From positions 1-8,839 of the forward strand of contig CAIVDH010000387.1 of the NCBI GenBank assembly GCA_903904635.1: DNA of 8,839 nt, in the 5' to 3' direction. Source of the DNA: an uncultured Burkholderiales bacterium (GTDB lineage Bacteria > Pseudomonadota > Gammaproteobacteria > Burkholderiales > Burkholderiaceae_D). Shown in pieces: positions 1-8,634 of this stretch. The notes beneath the pieces were generated by a model that worked only from the letters and a program-made list of their open reading frames with translations, did not search any database and was not told the origin of the DNA. How positions within the stretch are numbered: position 1 is the first letter of the stretch; the number at the start of each line of letters is the position of its first letter. A program made the position numbers and the translations under genes.

Positions 1-572
1 GACGGCTCTGGTGTCGCAGCATCATAAACGAATCCACCAGCCGCATCACCGAGCCCTGCAACCCACAACCTGCCGCCACCAACGCCAGCCGCAGCTGGAG
101 CAGCGGCAGGAGCGCGAGCAAGAGCGGCAGCTGCAGCTGCAATTGCGCGTGCCAGATCCCGATATTCCTCGCAATTTTTGCCGCATATAGTCTCCAGTTT
201 AGCCAGATGCTCGGCCGCTTTTTCCGGCTTGCCAATTTTCAGATAGGCCTCGCCTATATATTCATGCGCCTCACGATGATTCGGATTTAAACGCAGCGCC
301 TCGTTGTAATGCGAAAAAGATAAATCCATCTCACCCAGCTGGCGATAGGCATGGCCGAGATCATTATGTATATCAGCATTGTCAGGCGCATTTTTTACCG
401 CTTTTTTAAGCGCGACAACCGCTGCCTTCCAGTCTTTGGCCTTGACCGCACGGCGGCCTGTCGCATAATCAGAAACCTCTTCCTTGACTTCTTCTTTGGC
501 GCCGCTTGCATTGGCAAAAGCCAGCTGCGGCAGACACAAGGCAATCGATACAGCCAGTATTATTTTTTTCAT
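1..572 (-). CDS. Secreted TPR-repeat protein, C-terminus cut off by window edge
   Basis: An open frame of 190 codons starts at ATG 572-570 and reaches the window edge without a stop, so the gene is partial. A purine-rich GGGGGTG lies just upstream of the ATG. Residues 1-20 (MKKIILAVSIALCLPQLAFA) look like a type I signal peptide cleaved after AFA, which predicts export to the periplasm. Residues about 34-130 form roughly three TPR-like helix pairs (around 34-66, 67-100 and 101-130), with typical signatures such as DLGHAYRQLG, EALRLNPN and IGEAYLKIGKPEKAAEHL. Two cysteines follow (C130, C134). TPR domains are protein-interaction scaffolds; the partner is unknown. From about residue 141 the sequence becomes Ala/Pro-rich and then Gly-rich (AGVGGGRLW), unlike the short tail I would expect for such a protein. 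It lies 50 nt downstream of the lytic transglycosylase gene on the same strand and is probably the third gene of a proS-led unit. TPR and signal peptide are well supported; a specific function is not. Confidence 0.8.
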   Translation of the reverse strand, partial: MKKIILAVSIALCLPQLAFANASGAKEEVKEEVSDYATGRRAVKAKDWKAAVVALKKAVKNAPDNADIHNDLGHAYRQLGEMDLSFSHYNEALRLNPNHREAHEYIGEAYLKIGKPEKAAEHLAKLETICGKNCEEYRDLARAIAAAAAALARAPAAAPAAAGVGGGRLWVAGLGDAAGGFVYDAATPEP

Positions 573-622
573 ACGCACCCCCTGATAAAAAAATTATTGT
601 ATCCGCACCGATGCACAGCAAC

Positions 623-1249
623 CTAAAGCTGCCACCGCCGCCATGCAGCGCGAACGGCATCAGGATATTCTGCCCGACCACGACTGCCATTGTAGCGGCC
701 AAGCGCCAAAAATAAATTGCCCCGCTCTTTATCGATATACATACGCAAAATCGCACAGCCATAACGCAAATTAGTCTGCATATGAAACAAGCCGGCCGGC
801 TTGCCATCACCAATAGCACGCGTCCAGAACGGCATGACTTGCATATAACCGCGCGCGCCTGCTTGCGAGATAGCGTATTTGCGAAATCCTGACTCTACTT
901 GTATCAGACCCAAAACCAGCGCAGGCTCCAGACCTGCGCGACGTGACTCATACCAGAGAGTTTGTAAAAATTCATGGCGCACCATGGTGTCGGGCATGCG
1001 GCTATGCAGCCTGCGTGACATCACATCAAACCATTTTTCCCATAATTTATGTTCGCTTGGATCTGCAAAATTTAACTGCGGCGGACGCGGATCAGAAATG
1101 GCGCGCGCTAAAGCAACCCGCACTGCATCAGCAAGCGCCTCTTCTTTCTGATTACCCGCTATCGCCACTTGCACCGCACTGCATACCAGCACCAACATCA
1201 ATATGCGAGGCAGTATGCCTACAAGCGCAGACAAGTGGCTAGGCCGCAT
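623..1249 (-). CDS. Secreted lytic transglycosylase, SLT/GH23-type domain
   Basis: A 208-residue protein that probably cleaves the MurNAc-GlcNAc bond of peptidoglycan with formation of 1,6-anhydroMurNAc. A hydrophobic N-terminus (residues about 10-31, ending VQVAIA) looks like a signal peptide, placing the enzyme in the periplasm; no lipobox is evident. The catalytic domain fills the C-terminal half. GLIQVESGF (114-122) carries the presumed catalytic Glu119, followed by GYMQVMP (134-140) and ALGRYNGS (182-189), the standard motif order of the Slt/MltC-type fold. Residues about 35-105 form a helical region that I cannot assign to a named domain. The ATG lies 1 nt after the proS stop codon with only a weak Shine-Dalgarno, suggesting translational coupling to proS. 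The stop is TAG at 625-623. It is a single-domain enzyme, shorter than Slt70 or MltD. The family is clear; the specific subtype is not. Confidence 0.93.
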   Translation of the reverse strand: MRPSHLSALVGILPRILMLVLVCSAVQVAIAGNQKEEALADAVRVALARAISDPRPPQLNFADPSEHKLWEKWFDVMSRRLHSRMPDTMVRHEFLQTLWYESRRAGLEPALVLGLIQVESGFRKYAISQAGARGYMQVMPFWTRAIGDGKPAGLFHMQTNLRYGCAILRMYIDKERGNLFLALGRYNGSRGRAEYPDAVRAAWRRWQL

Positions 1250-1250
1250 A

Positions 1251-2975
1251 TCAGGCTACAAGTCTGGCCTGGATAAAGCCAACCATGCTCTCAAGCGCAA
1301 CTGGCGTAGCCGTCTCATCACGACGGCCCTGATATTCCAGCATGCCCTCTTTAAGACCGCGATCACCCACCACCACCCGATGCGGCACACCAATGAGCTC
1401 CCAGTCGGCAAACATCGCACCAGGACGCTCGCCACGGTCATCCAGCACCACATCAACGCCTGCGGCAATTAAAGCGGCATAGAGCTTGTCGGTTTCTGCT
1501 TTGACTGCTTCACTGCGGTCATAGCCCATGGGGCACAGCACCACTTCAAATGGCGCAATAGAGACAGGCCAGATGATGCCCTTGGCATCGAAATTTTGCT
1601 CGATCGCGGCGCCCAAAATGCGCGTAACACCAATGCCGTAACAACCCATTTGCATGAGCTGCGGCTTGCCGCCTTCATCAAGATAGGTTGCTTTCATATC
1701 TTCTGAGTAGCGCGTGCCTAATTGGAAAACATGACCGACCTCGATACCGCGCTGTATCTCCAGCACACCCTTGCCATCCGGTGATGCGTCACCTGCGACC
1801 ACATTACGAATGTCAGCTACTACAGGCAATGCCAGATCGCGCTCCCAATTCGTGCCGGTGTAATGAAATCCTTCGGCATTGGCACCGCAGACAAAATCAT
1901 GCATCACCGCTACGCTGCGATCGGCCACAATTTTTATGGAGCCAGCCACGCCCACAGGGCCGAGATAACCAGGCGGCGTACTGAAATGCTCGACAATCTC
2001 AGTATCACTGGCAAAACGGAATGCGCCCATGCCGGGCAGTTTGCCGACTTTGACTTCATTGAGTTCATGATCACCGCGCAGTAGCAAGAGCCAGATTTCG
2101 CGCGGCCCTTCTTCTTTTTCCATGCTCAAGACTATCGACTTAACCGTCTGTGTCAGTGGCACACCCAGAAATTGCGCTACATCTTCACAACGCACTTTGG
2201 CCGGTGTCGCTGTTTTGGTCAGTGCCTGTGTAGGCTGCGCTTGGCCAGCTGCAGGCGCGACCGCCTCTGCTGCTTCCATATTGGCGGCGTAGTCTGAGCT
2301 GGGGCAATACACCAGTGCATCTTCACCCGTATCGGCAATGACATGAAACTCTTGCGAGCCGGAGCCACCAATTGCGCCATTGTCTGCCGCTACTGCGCGA
2401 AATTTCAAACCAAACCGATTGAAAATGCGCACATAGGCGTCAACCATCAACTGGTAGGAATGACGCAGTCCCTCAACATCACGATCAAATGAATACGCAT
2501 CTTTCATCGTGAATTCACGACCACGCATCAAGCCGAAGCGCGGTCTGCGTTCGTCACGAAATTTAGTTTGTATATGATAAAAATTAACTGGCAGCTGGCG
2601 ATATGATTTGATTTCGCTGCGCGCCACATCCGTTATCACCTCTTCAGAAGTGGGCTGTATGGCGAAATCACGGCCATGCCTGTCTTTTACCCGCATTAAC
2701 TCCGGTCCCATTTTTTCCCAGCGACCGGTCTCTTGCCACAACTCGGCAGGCTGCACCAGCGGCATTAGCATTTCGATAGCACCCGCGCGATTCATTTCTT
2801 CGCGCACGATATTTTCCACTTTGCGGATAACACGCAGCCCCATAGGCATATAGGTGTAGATACCCGAGCCCAGGCGTTTGATCATGCCGGCGCGCAGCAT
2901 AAGCTTGTGGCTGACGATCTCTGCATCAGAGGGAGCTTCTTTGAGAGTAGAAATAAAAAACCGGGAGGCGCGCAT
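1251..2975 (-). CDS. proS: Prolyl-tRNA synthetase, bacterial type with editing insertion
   Basis: A cytoplasmic class II aminoacyl-tRNA synthetase that charges tRNA-Pro. The full length of 574 residues matches the bacterial (ProS type 1) form. It starts [15 protein letters not shown], as its homologues do. Motif 1 region: [15 protein letters not shown] (37-50) through about 85. Motif 2: [17 protein letters not shown] (139-155). Motif 3: [13 protein letters not shown] (444-456). Between motifs 2 and 3, roughly residues 224-408, sits the INS domain that hydrolyses mischarged Ala-tRNA-Pro; its key lysine is in TVKS (Lys279). The anticodon-binding domain follows from about 470 ([12 protein letters not shown], then [23 protein letters not shown]). 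No clear Shine-Dalgarno precedes the ATG: the upstream 20 nt are pyrimidine-rich. It is the first gene of a probable minus-strand operon with the lytic transglycosylase and TPR genes, and diverges from rppH. Confidence 0.98.
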   Translation of the reverse strand: MRASRFFISTLKEAPSDAEIVSHKLMLRAGMIKRLGSGIYTYMPMGLRVIRKVENIVREEMNRAGAIEMLMPLVQPAELWQETGRWEKMGPELMRVKDRHGRDFAIQPTSEEVITDVARSEIKSYRQLPVNFYHIQTKFRDERRPRFGLMRGREFTMKDAYSFDRDVEGLRHSYQLMVDAYVRIFNRFGLKFRAVAADNGAIGGSGSQEFHVIADTGEDALVYCPSSDYAANMEAAEAVAPAAGQAQPTQALTKTATPAKVRCEDVAQFLGVPLTQTVKSIVLSMEKEEGPREIWLLLLRGDHELNEVKVGKLPGMGAFRFASDTEIVEHFSTPPGYLGPVGVAGSIKIVADRSVAVMHDFVCGANAEGFHYTGTNWERDLALPVVADIRNVVAGDASPDGKGVLEIQRGIEVGHVFQLGTRYSEDMKATYLDEGGKPQLMQMGCYGIGVTRILGAAIEQNFDAKGIIWPVSIAPFEVVLCPMGYDRSEAVKAETDKLYAALIAAGVDVVLDDRGERPGAMFADWELIGVPHRVVVGDRGLKEGMLEYQGRRDETATPVALESMVGFIQARLVA

Positions 2976-3165
2976 GAGAATGAAATCTTTTAAAAAGAGA
3001 GGGTTATAATCAACTCAATTTTAAAGTATTAGCTGGCTGTTGCGCCTGCTGATTGCACGACCAGATTTCATCCCCCATTTATGCTGCGGCTATTAAGCTG
3101 CCTGGCCCCATGCGGGATGCGTGCATATCAGGCGCAGACTGGCCGCAGAAAACCTGAGGTGCGTT
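2976..3165. promoter_or_regulatory. Divergent intergenic region between proS and rppH
   Basis: This 190-nt gap must hold start signals for proS (leftward) and rppH (rightward). Its proS-proximal half is AT-rich. A perfect TATAAT on the plus strand lies at 3005-3010. On the minus strand, TATAAC lies at 3003-3008 and TAAAAT at 3018-3023. None has a convincing -35 box at 16-18 bp, so I do not name a promoter. A 7-bp inverted repeat (CTGCGGC at 3084-3090, GCCGCAG at 3142-3148) could fold the rppH leader into a long-looped hairpin, but this may be chance. Confidence 0.35.
3156..3161 (+). promoter_or_regulatory. Ribosome binding site that fixes the rppH start
   Basis: GAGGTG lies 4 nt before the ATG at 3166. 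The frame is also open upstream from an ATG at 3121, but that start lacks a comparable site. It would also add 15 residues not expected before the conserved N-terminus (M-x-D-x-x-G-[FY]-R-P-N-V-G). The site therefore supports 3166 as the true start. Confidence 0.7.
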
Positions 3166-3741
3166 ATGCTGGACCGTGAAGGCTTTCGCCCAAACGTCGG
3201 CATCATTCTCTTGAATAGCCAGAATGAAGTCTGGTGGGGCAAGCGGGTGCGTGAACATTCGTGGCAATTTCCGCAAGGCGGAATCAAATATGGCGAAACG
3301 CCAGAGCAGGCCATGTTCCGTGAACTTGAGGAAGAAGTCGGCTTGCGCGCGGAGCACGTAAAAATCATAGGCCGCACCCGAGATTGGCTGCGCTATGAAG
3401 TGCCTGATCATTTCATCAAGCGCGAAATCCGCGGGCATTATCGCGGCCAAAAACAAATTTGGTTCCTGCTACGTATGGTCGGCCGTGATTGCGACGTCAA
3501 CCTGCGCATGTCAGATCATCCTGAATTCGATGCATGGCGCTGGCATGAATACTGGGTACCGCTCGATGTGGTGATTGAATTCAAACGTGATGTTTACTTG
3601 AAAGCGTTGCAAGAACTATCACGCTTTCTTACGCGCTTACCCAACCCTGGCTCGCAGCAGCATCCGCGTGGTATCGCCGCGCCAAAAAATATTCCAGCCA
3701 TCTCTGATCCGCATAACCTGACCGAACCCGAGCAAAAATGA
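3166..3741 (+). CDS. rppH: RNA 5'-pyrophosphohydrolase RppH, Nudix family
   Basis: A cytoplasmic Nudix hydrolase that removes pyrophosphate from the 5'-triphosphate end of mRNA, which in E. coli triggers RNase E-dependent decay; it is also known as NudH/YgdP. The 191-residue protein begins [14 protein letters not shown], matching the family N-terminus. [10 protein letters not shown] (31-40) leads into the complete Nudix box, Gx5Ex7REUxEEvGU, at 38-60, with metal-binding residues in RELEEEVGL (52-60). [11 protein letters not shown] (93-103) and [13 protein letters not shown] (121-133), the latter followed by a conserved-looking VIEFKRDVY, are also typical. The last 35 or so residues form a Pro/Gln-rich, probably disordered tail, which betaproteobacterial versions can carry. 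The stop overlaps the next gene's start (ATGA), so rppH and the CNP1-like gene are probably co-translated. It diverges from proS. Confidence 0.96.
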   Translation: MLDREGFRPNVGIILLNSQNEVWWGKRVREHSWQFPQGGIKYGETPEQAMFRELEEEVGLRAEHVKIIGRTRDWLRYEVPDHFIKREIRGHYRGQKQIWFLLRMVGRDCDVNLRMSDHPEFDAWRWHEYWVPLDVVIEFKRDVYLKALQELSRFLTRLPNPGSQQHPRGIAAPKNIPAISDPHNLTEPEQK

Positions 3742-4304
3742 AATCCACATCTGCTGCACGAAAAATTTTAATGGGTTCGGTGTTGAAATCCGTATTCGCT
3801 CCAGCACTGACGTTTGCCTTAATATTTTTGCCGATATATTCAGTCACGTCGGCTTACGCGCAGCAGCAAGAAACAGACGGCGCTCCAGCAATCTGGAAAG
3901 AAAGCGCCGTCCAGTTTCCAGCCCCGCCAAAAAAAGAAAACTTGTTGTCTTTTCCTGCCAGCATTTCCAAAACTCTCGACTTCACTATTGATGCAAAATC
4001 AGTAACAGTTGAAAACGATGGCGTGGTGCGCTACACCTTAGTCATCACCAGCAATACAGGCGCCAGCAATGTCAGCTATGAAGGCATACGCTGCAGCACG
4101 AGTGAAAAAAAACTATATGCATTCGGCCAAGCAGATGGCAGCTGGTCAGCAGCCAAACGTGACACCTGGGATTTAATATTTAATGGGGGCATAAATCGGC
4201 AGCATGTCACGCTGGCCAAGGATTTTTTTTGTGACGGCACCAGAGTGGCCGGTAAAGCAGAAAATATCGTTGAGCGGATACGGAAGAAAAAGCCGTTGAA
4301 ATAA
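3738..4304 (+). CDS. CNP1-like family secreted protein of unknown function
   Basis: A 188-residue protein. Residues 1-41 contain a basic start, a hydrophobic stretch (about 20-36) and a likely signal-peptidase site at AYA|QQQ, so it is predicted to be periplasmic. The mature part resembles the CNP1-like family as I recall it: [10 protein letters not shown] (66-75), [12 protein letters not shown] (94-105), [17 protein letters not shown] (114-130) and, near the C-terminus, [15 protein letters not shown]. Two conserved-looking cysteines, in GIRCS and FFCDG, could form a disulfide. The family name comes from an old sequence label; I know of no established biochemical role. The start overlaps the rppH stop by 4 nt (ATGA), suggesting translational coupling. 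An internal ATG at codon 12 would also give a signal peptide, but the overlap and the upstream GAG favour 3738. It ends convergently with proB. Family assignment is good; function is open. Confidence 0.85.
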   Translation: MKSTSAARKILMGSVLKSVFAPALTFALIFLPIYSVTSAYAQQQETDGAPAIWKESAVQFPAPPKKENLLSFPASISKTLDFTIDAKSVTVENDGVVRYTLVITSNTGASNVSYEGIRCSTSEKKLYAFGQADGSWSAAKRDTWDLIFNGGINRQHVTLAKDFFCDGTRVAGKAENIVERIRKKKPLK

Positions 4305-4305
4305 T

Positions 4306-4331
4306 TTTGTAAATTATTTACAAATTATTTA
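4306..4331. repeat. AT-rich palindrome and short tandem repeat in convergent spacer
   Basis: The 48-nt gap between the CNP1-like stop and the proB stop is strongly AT-rich. TTTGTAAA (4306-4313) and TTTACAAA (4317-4324) form an 8-bp inverted repeat with a 3-nt loop. The 10-mer AAATTATTTA occurs twice, at 4311-4320 and 4322-4331, with an 11-nt period. Its position suits a bidirectional transcription end. However, the stem has almost no G-C pairs and no proper T-tract follows, so it is a poor intrinsic terminator. Confidence 0.35.
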
Positions 4332-4352
4332 TACATAATTTTCAGAACAAAT

Positions 4353-5471
4353 TCAGAGCAAAACCAGATTATCCCGGTGGATGAGCTCCACCTCTTCCAC
4401 ATAGCCCAAAATAGACACAATCTCGGCTGAAGGTTTGCGCATGATGCGACGTACCTCTGTACTTGCGTAATTTGACATGCCGCGTGCAATTGCCTTGCCA
4501 TCCTGATCAACGCAAGTAATCACATCGCCACGACCAAACTCACCAACGACATCCGTCACGCCTATAGGCAAAAGTGACTTACCTTCAGCGCTGAGTTTTT
4601 GTACCGCGCCGGCATCGAGTATGACTTTGCCTGCAGTTTTAAGATGGTCAGCCATCCACTGTTTGCGTGCGGTGAGATGCGCAGTTTGTGCAACAAGTTG
4701 TGTACCAATCGCCTCGCCTTTGGCCAGACGCACCAGCACCTGATCTTCCCGGCCCCAGGCAATAATCGTATGCGCACCAGAGGTGGCAGCGCGACGCGCA
4801 GCCAATATTTTGGTCAGCATGCCACCACTGCCGATACTGCTGCCTACGCCACCGGCCATCGCCTCCAGCGCAGGATCACCGGCCTTGGCTTCATGTACAA
4901 ACTCGGCAGTAGGATTTTTACGCGGGTCGGCTGTGTAGAGGCCGCGCTGATCAGTCAAAATAATTAGGGCATCAGCCTCAATCAGGTTGGCAACCAGCGC
5001 ACCGAGCGTGTCGTTATCACCAAACTTGATTTCATCCGTGACCACGGTGTCATTTTCATTAATGACCGGGATCACACCAAAATTTAGCAGCGTAAAAAGC
5101 GTAGAACGTGCATTGAGATAACGCTCACGATCAGCAAGATCAGCATGTGTGAGCAAGACCTGCGCAGTACGCAACTGATGCGCGCCGAAACTGGTTTCGT
5201 AAATTTGCGCCAGTCCCATTTGCCCGACTGCCGCGCAAGCTTGCAGCTCATGCACACCCTGGGGGCGCTTCTCAAAACCCAGACGCTGCATACCCTCGGC
5301 AATCGCACCGGAACTAACCAGCACCACTTGCTTGCCCATGGCACGCAGCTGCGCAATTTGTGAGGCCCATTTTGAAATCGCTGCGTGATCCAAACCCTTG
5401 CCATCATTCGTGACAAGAGAAGAGCCGACCTTGACGATCAGCCGTTGGGCTTGCTGGATCACGGATTGCAT
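4353..5471 (-). CDS. proB: Glutamate 5-kinase with C-terminal PUA domain
   Basis: Catalyses the first step of proline synthesis, phosphorylating L-glutamate to glutamyl 5-phosphate with ATP in the cytoplasm. The 372-residue length is usual for the two-domain form. The amino-acid kinase domain (about 8-260) shows [10 protein letters not shown] (11-20), [11 protein letters not shown] (50-60), [14 protein letters not shown] (131-144), [12 protein letters not shown] (150-161), [14 protein letters not shown] (171-184) and [12 protein letters not shown] (214-225). Residues about 280-365 form the PUA domain ([27 protein letters not shown]). The proline feedback site lies in the kinase domain in known family members. 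It follows obgE by 15 nt with no room for a separate promoter, so it is probably the last gene of the rplU operon. proA is not in this window, so the proline pathway genes are not all clustered here. Confidence 0.97.
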   Translation of the reverse strand: MQSVIQQAQRLIVKVGSSLVTNDGKGLDHAAISKWASQIAQLRAMGKQVVLVSSGAIAEGMQRLGFEKRPQGVHELQACAAVGQMGLAQIYETSFGAHQLRTAQVLLTHADLADRERYLNARSTLFTLLNFGVIPVINENDTVVTDEIKFGDNDTLGALVANLIEADALIILTDQRGLYTADPRKNPTAEFVHEAKAGDPALEAMAGGVGSSIGSGGMLTKILAARRAATSGAHTIIAWGREDQVLVRLAKGEAIGTQLVAQTAHLTARKQWMADHLKTAGKVILDAGAVQKLSAEGKSLLPIGVTDVVGEFGRGDVITCVDQDGKAIARGMSNYASTEVRRIMRKPSAEIVSILGYVEEVELIHRDNLVLL

Positions 5472-5486
5472 AAGGTTGGAGACCTG

Positions 5487-6639
<1,153 letters not shown>

Positions 6640-6657
6640 GCAGGAAAAAACTAAATT

Positions 6658-6915
6658 TTATGCTGGTACAACAATCACCATGTGACGTCTTGCCGCACCC
6701 TTGATAGCAAACTGTACTTTGCCATTAGTCAGTGCAAACAGGGTATGGTCTTTGCCCATACCGACGTTTTCACCTGCGTGCAACTTGGTGCCGCGCTGAC
6801 GAACAATGATGCCACCTGCATTGATACTTTGACCGCCATAAACCTTCACGCCCAAGCGTTTCGATTCTGAATCACGGCCGTTGCGCGTAGTGCCGCCGCC
6901 TTTTTTATGTGCCAT
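6658..6915 (-). CDS. rpmA: 50S ribosomal protein L27
   Basis: An 85-residue basic protein starting [16 protein letters not shown]. It carries the L27 signatures: [20 protein letters not shown] (18-37), [18 protein letters not shown] (39-56) and a C-terminal [11 protein letters not shown]27 lies near the peptidyl-transferase centre, and its N-terminal tail reaches towards the tRNA ends. There is no N-terminal extension of the Firmicutes type that needs protease trimming; the protein begins directly at MAHKK. An AGGAG ribosome site precedes the ATG at good spacing. It follows rplU by 39 nt in the same operon. The TAA stop is followed by the hairpin that separates it from obgE. Confidence 0.99.
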   Translation of the reverse strand: MAHKKGGGTTRNGRDSESKRLGVKVYGGQSINAGGIIVRQRGTKLHAGENVGMGKDHTLFALTNGKVQFAIKGAARRHMVIVVPA

Positions 6916-6954
6916 TCGATGCTCCTGATTTTACTGGTGAGTCTAGACCTAGGC

Positions 6955-7266
6955 TTAGCCGTTGATCGAGACGATTTGCAATTCGGTGTAATTTTGGCGA
7001 TGGCCTTGACGCTTTTGATAATGCTTGCGACGACGCATCTTGAAAATTTTCACTTTATCGTGACGACCTTGCGCCACCACCGTAGCCAGCACCGTTGCAC
7101 CTTGAACCAGCGGCGCACCAATTTTCATGGTGTCACCCGCACCCACTGCGAGTACCTGATCCAACGTGATTTCGGAGCCTATGTCTGCCGGTATCTGTTC
7201 TACTTTAAGTTTTTCACCAGCGGCAACTTTATACTGTTTGCCACCGGTTTTTATGACCGCGTACAT
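6955..7266 (-). CDS. rplU: 50S ribosomal protein L21
   Basis: A 103-residue ribosomal protein that binds 23S rRNA in the large subunit. It begins [23 protein letters not shown], the standard L21 start, and contains [25 protein letters not shown] (74-98), the conserved basic C-terminal block. A GAGGT ribosome site lies just upstream of the ATG. It is the first gene of the rplU-rpmA-obgE-proB unit and is driven by a near-consensus promoter about 100 nt upstream. The length is normal and no key block is missing. Confidence 0.99.
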   Translation of the reverse strand: MYAVIKTGGKQYKVAAGEKLKVEQIPADIGSEITLDQVLAVGAGDTMKIGAPLVQGATVLATVVAQGRHDKVKIFKMRRRKHYQKRQGHRQNYTELQIVSING

Positions 7267-7374
7267 GGGAACCTCATCTATTTAATATGGGACAATCCCC
7301 CGTCTGATAAATAAAAACAGGGGTTTTCTCCGCCTGCATCAGCCCAACTACTGGCCAATTCGGGAAAACCTCAA

Positions 7375-7403
7375 ATTATACATGGACTTAGCCATCCGGT
7401 CAA
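7375..7403 (-). promoter_or_regulatory. Sigma-70 promoter for the rplU operon
   Basis: Read on the minus strand, TTGACC (7403-7398, 5 of 6 matches to the -35 consensus) is followed after exactly 17 bp by a perfect TATAAT (7380-7375). The predicted start is near 7368, giving a leader of about 100 nt before rplU. The strength fits a ribosomal-protein operon. The -35 box overlaps one arm and the loop of an inverted repeat at 7395-7411. Confidence 0.85.
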
Positions 7404-7431
7404 AAACCGGAGTATCCACTAAAACCAGTGG
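7395..7431. repeat. Two tandem inverted repeats upstream of rplU
   Basis: The first is TCCGGT-CAAAA-ACCGGA (7395-7411), with a 6-bp stem. The second is CCACT-AAAACC-AGTGG (7416-7431), with a 5-bp stem. They are 4 nt apart and both have A-rich loops. Both lie outside the predicted rplU and ispB transcripts, so they are more likely protein-binding or DNA-structure sites than RNA hairpins. The first overlaps the rplU -35 box. Chance occurrence cannot be excluded. Confidence 0.45.
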
Positions 7432-7461
7432 GGCTAGGCGCCCATCTTCTGTTGCCCATCG

Positions 7462-7467
7462 TATAAT
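7462..7467 (+). promoter_or_regulatory. Probable -10 box of ispB
   Basis: A perfect TATAAT lies 35 nt before the ispB GTG, giving a predicted start near 7474 and a leader of about 28 nt. No recognisable -35 box sits 16-18 bp upstream (the sequence there is GC-rich, around CGCCCA). The promoter may thus be weak or activator-dependent. It diverges from the rplU promoter. Confidence 0.55.
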
Positions 7468-7501
7468 CGGTCAACTTTTCAGATTGTGAGCGGAAACTCC
7501 C

Positions 7502-8491
7502 GTGCCATCCCAAAAACCAGCCCCGCAACCCACGCTTTTGGCCGAAGTTATTGCCGCCGACATGCAAGCCGTCGACGCCACCATCCGCGCCCAGCTGCAT
7601 TCTGATGTGCCCTTAGTGAGCCAAATCGCTGACTACATTATCAGCGCAGGCGGCAAACGCATACGCCCGGCGCTAGTATTATTAATGGCAAACGCGTGGC
7701 GCTATCAAGGCAATGACCATCACAAACTGGCAGCAGTCATAGAATTTATCCACACCGCCACCCTGCTGCATGATGATGTTGTCGATGAATCCTCCATGCG
7801 TCGCGGCCGGGAAACCGCCAATGCATTATTTGGCAATGCCGCATCAGTCTTAGTTGGCGATTTTGTTTATTCGCGCGCCTTTCAAATGATGGTCTCGATC
7901 AATAACATGCGCGTGATGCAAATTCTTGCCGACGCCACCAATGTGATTGCCGAAGGCGAAGTACTACAGTTAATGAATATGCATGATCCGGATGTCACCG
8001 AAGAGCGCTATTTACAAGTCATACGCTCCAAGACAGCCAAATTATTTGAAGCCGCCACAGAGTTGGGCAGCCTGATCGCAGGTGCCCCCGAAGAAGACGT
8101 TGCTGCCGCCGCAGAATACGGCCGCTCGCTGGGCACCGCATTTCAGCTAATTGATGACGTGCTCGACTACTCGGGCAACGCGGAAGATACCGGTAAAAAT
8201 GTCGGTGACGATCTGCGAGAAGGCAAACCAACGCTGCCGTTAATTTACTTGCTACAGCACGGCACCGCCGAAGAGCGCGATCTGGTGCGCAATTGCATCG
8301 CCCATGGCGATGAAGAGCACTTTGAAGACATACTCACCGCCATCACTGGCTCCGGCGCCCTGGAATACACGCGCTTAAAAGCCGAACAAGCCAGCCAGCG
8401 CGCGATCATGTCACTACAAAATCTGGCGCCGGGTGAGCATAAAGAGGCGTTGATTAGTCTTGCTAATTTTGCGGTTGAGCGCAATCACTGA
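7502..8491 (+). CDS. ispB: Long-chain all-trans-polyprenyl diphosphate synthase
   Basis: Extends farnesyl diphosphate with isopentenyl diphosphate to make the side chain of ubiquinone or menaquinone (octaprenyl in E. coli). The 329-residue protein has GGKRIRPALVLL (50-61), the first Asp-rich motif LLHDDVVDESSMRRG (88-102, DDxxD at 91-95), GNAASVLVGDF (111-121), and the second, GTAFQLIDDVLDYSG (211-225, DDxxD at 218-222), followed by KNVGDDLREGKPTLPL. Small Ala86, five residues before the first DDxxD, fits a long-chain product. The start is GTG, with a modest AGCGGA 7 nt upstream. An in-frame TGA at 7487-7489 rules out a longer protein, and the next ATG (7562) has no ribosome site and would remove part of the first helix. 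The product length cannot be fixed from sequence; octaprenyl is likely. Confidence 0.96.
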   Translation: MPSQKPAPQPTLLAEVIAADMQAVDATIRAQLHSDVPLVSQIADYIISAGGKRIRPALVLLMANAWRYQGNDHHKLAAVIEFIHTATLLHDDVVDESSMRRGRETANALFGNAASVLVGDFVYSRAFQMMVSINNMRVMQILADATNVIAEGEVLQLMNMHDPDVTEERYLQVIRSKTAKLFEAATELGSLIAGAPEEDVAAAAEYGRSLGTAFQLIDDVLDYSGNAEDTGKNVGDDLREGKPTLPLIYLLQHGTAEERDLVRNCIAHGDEEHFEDILTAITGSGALEYTRLKAEQASQRAIMSLQNLAPGEHKEALISLANFAVERNH

Positions 8492-8528
8492 TATTGCTTG
8501 GGCGTCTGGCGTTCAGCCACAAACATTC

Positions 8529-8627
8529 AAAGGCGCTAGATTCCAGCATGCGCCGCAATTACTTTTGAGATTTAGGCGCTTCCACACACCCAAAGTCGTT
8601 CCGGCGCAGGCCCACTACTGTCCGGAA
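8529..8627. repeat. Decayed copy of a REPIN-like paired palindrome
   Basis: The left part (8535-8562) matches 23 of 28 positions of the left part of the element at 8723-8750; the flanking AAAGGCGCTAG (8529-8539) resembles AAAGACACTAG (8717-8727). The right part (TTCCGGCGCAGGCC from 8599) is an opposite-strand relative of the same palindrome, interrupted before CCGGAA at 8622-8627. Spacing and order mirror the intact copy, so both probably descend from one mobile or dispersed repeat; this copy's left palindrome no longer pairs well. Confidence 0.6.
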
Positions 8628-8634
8628 GATTTTT
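8599..8634 (+). terminator. Possible ispB terminator within the decayed repeat
   Basis: TTCCGG (8599-8604) pairs with CCGGAA (8622-8627), and an inner CAG/CTG pair (8607-8609, 8618-8620) supports the stem. GATTTTT follows, ending in five T (8630-8634). It lies about 110 nt after the ispB stop. The large loop makes it a moderate candidate only. Confidence 0.4.

Noticed and set aside
469..819. An open frame of 116 residues on the minus strand
   Set aside because: It overlaps the lytic transglycosylase and TPR genes in another frame and shows no recognisable motif. It is a shadow of real coding sequence.
3121..3165. A longer rppH beginning at the ATG at 3121
   Set aside because: The family N-terminus begins at [12 protein letters not shown] and a good ribosome site sits just before 3166; the extra 15 residues have no expected counterpart.
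3081..3179. A small frame of 32 residues upstream of and overlapping the rppH start
   Set aside because: It has no ribosome site, its composition is not protein-like, and it overlaps a well-supported start. I see no evidence that it is a leader peptide.
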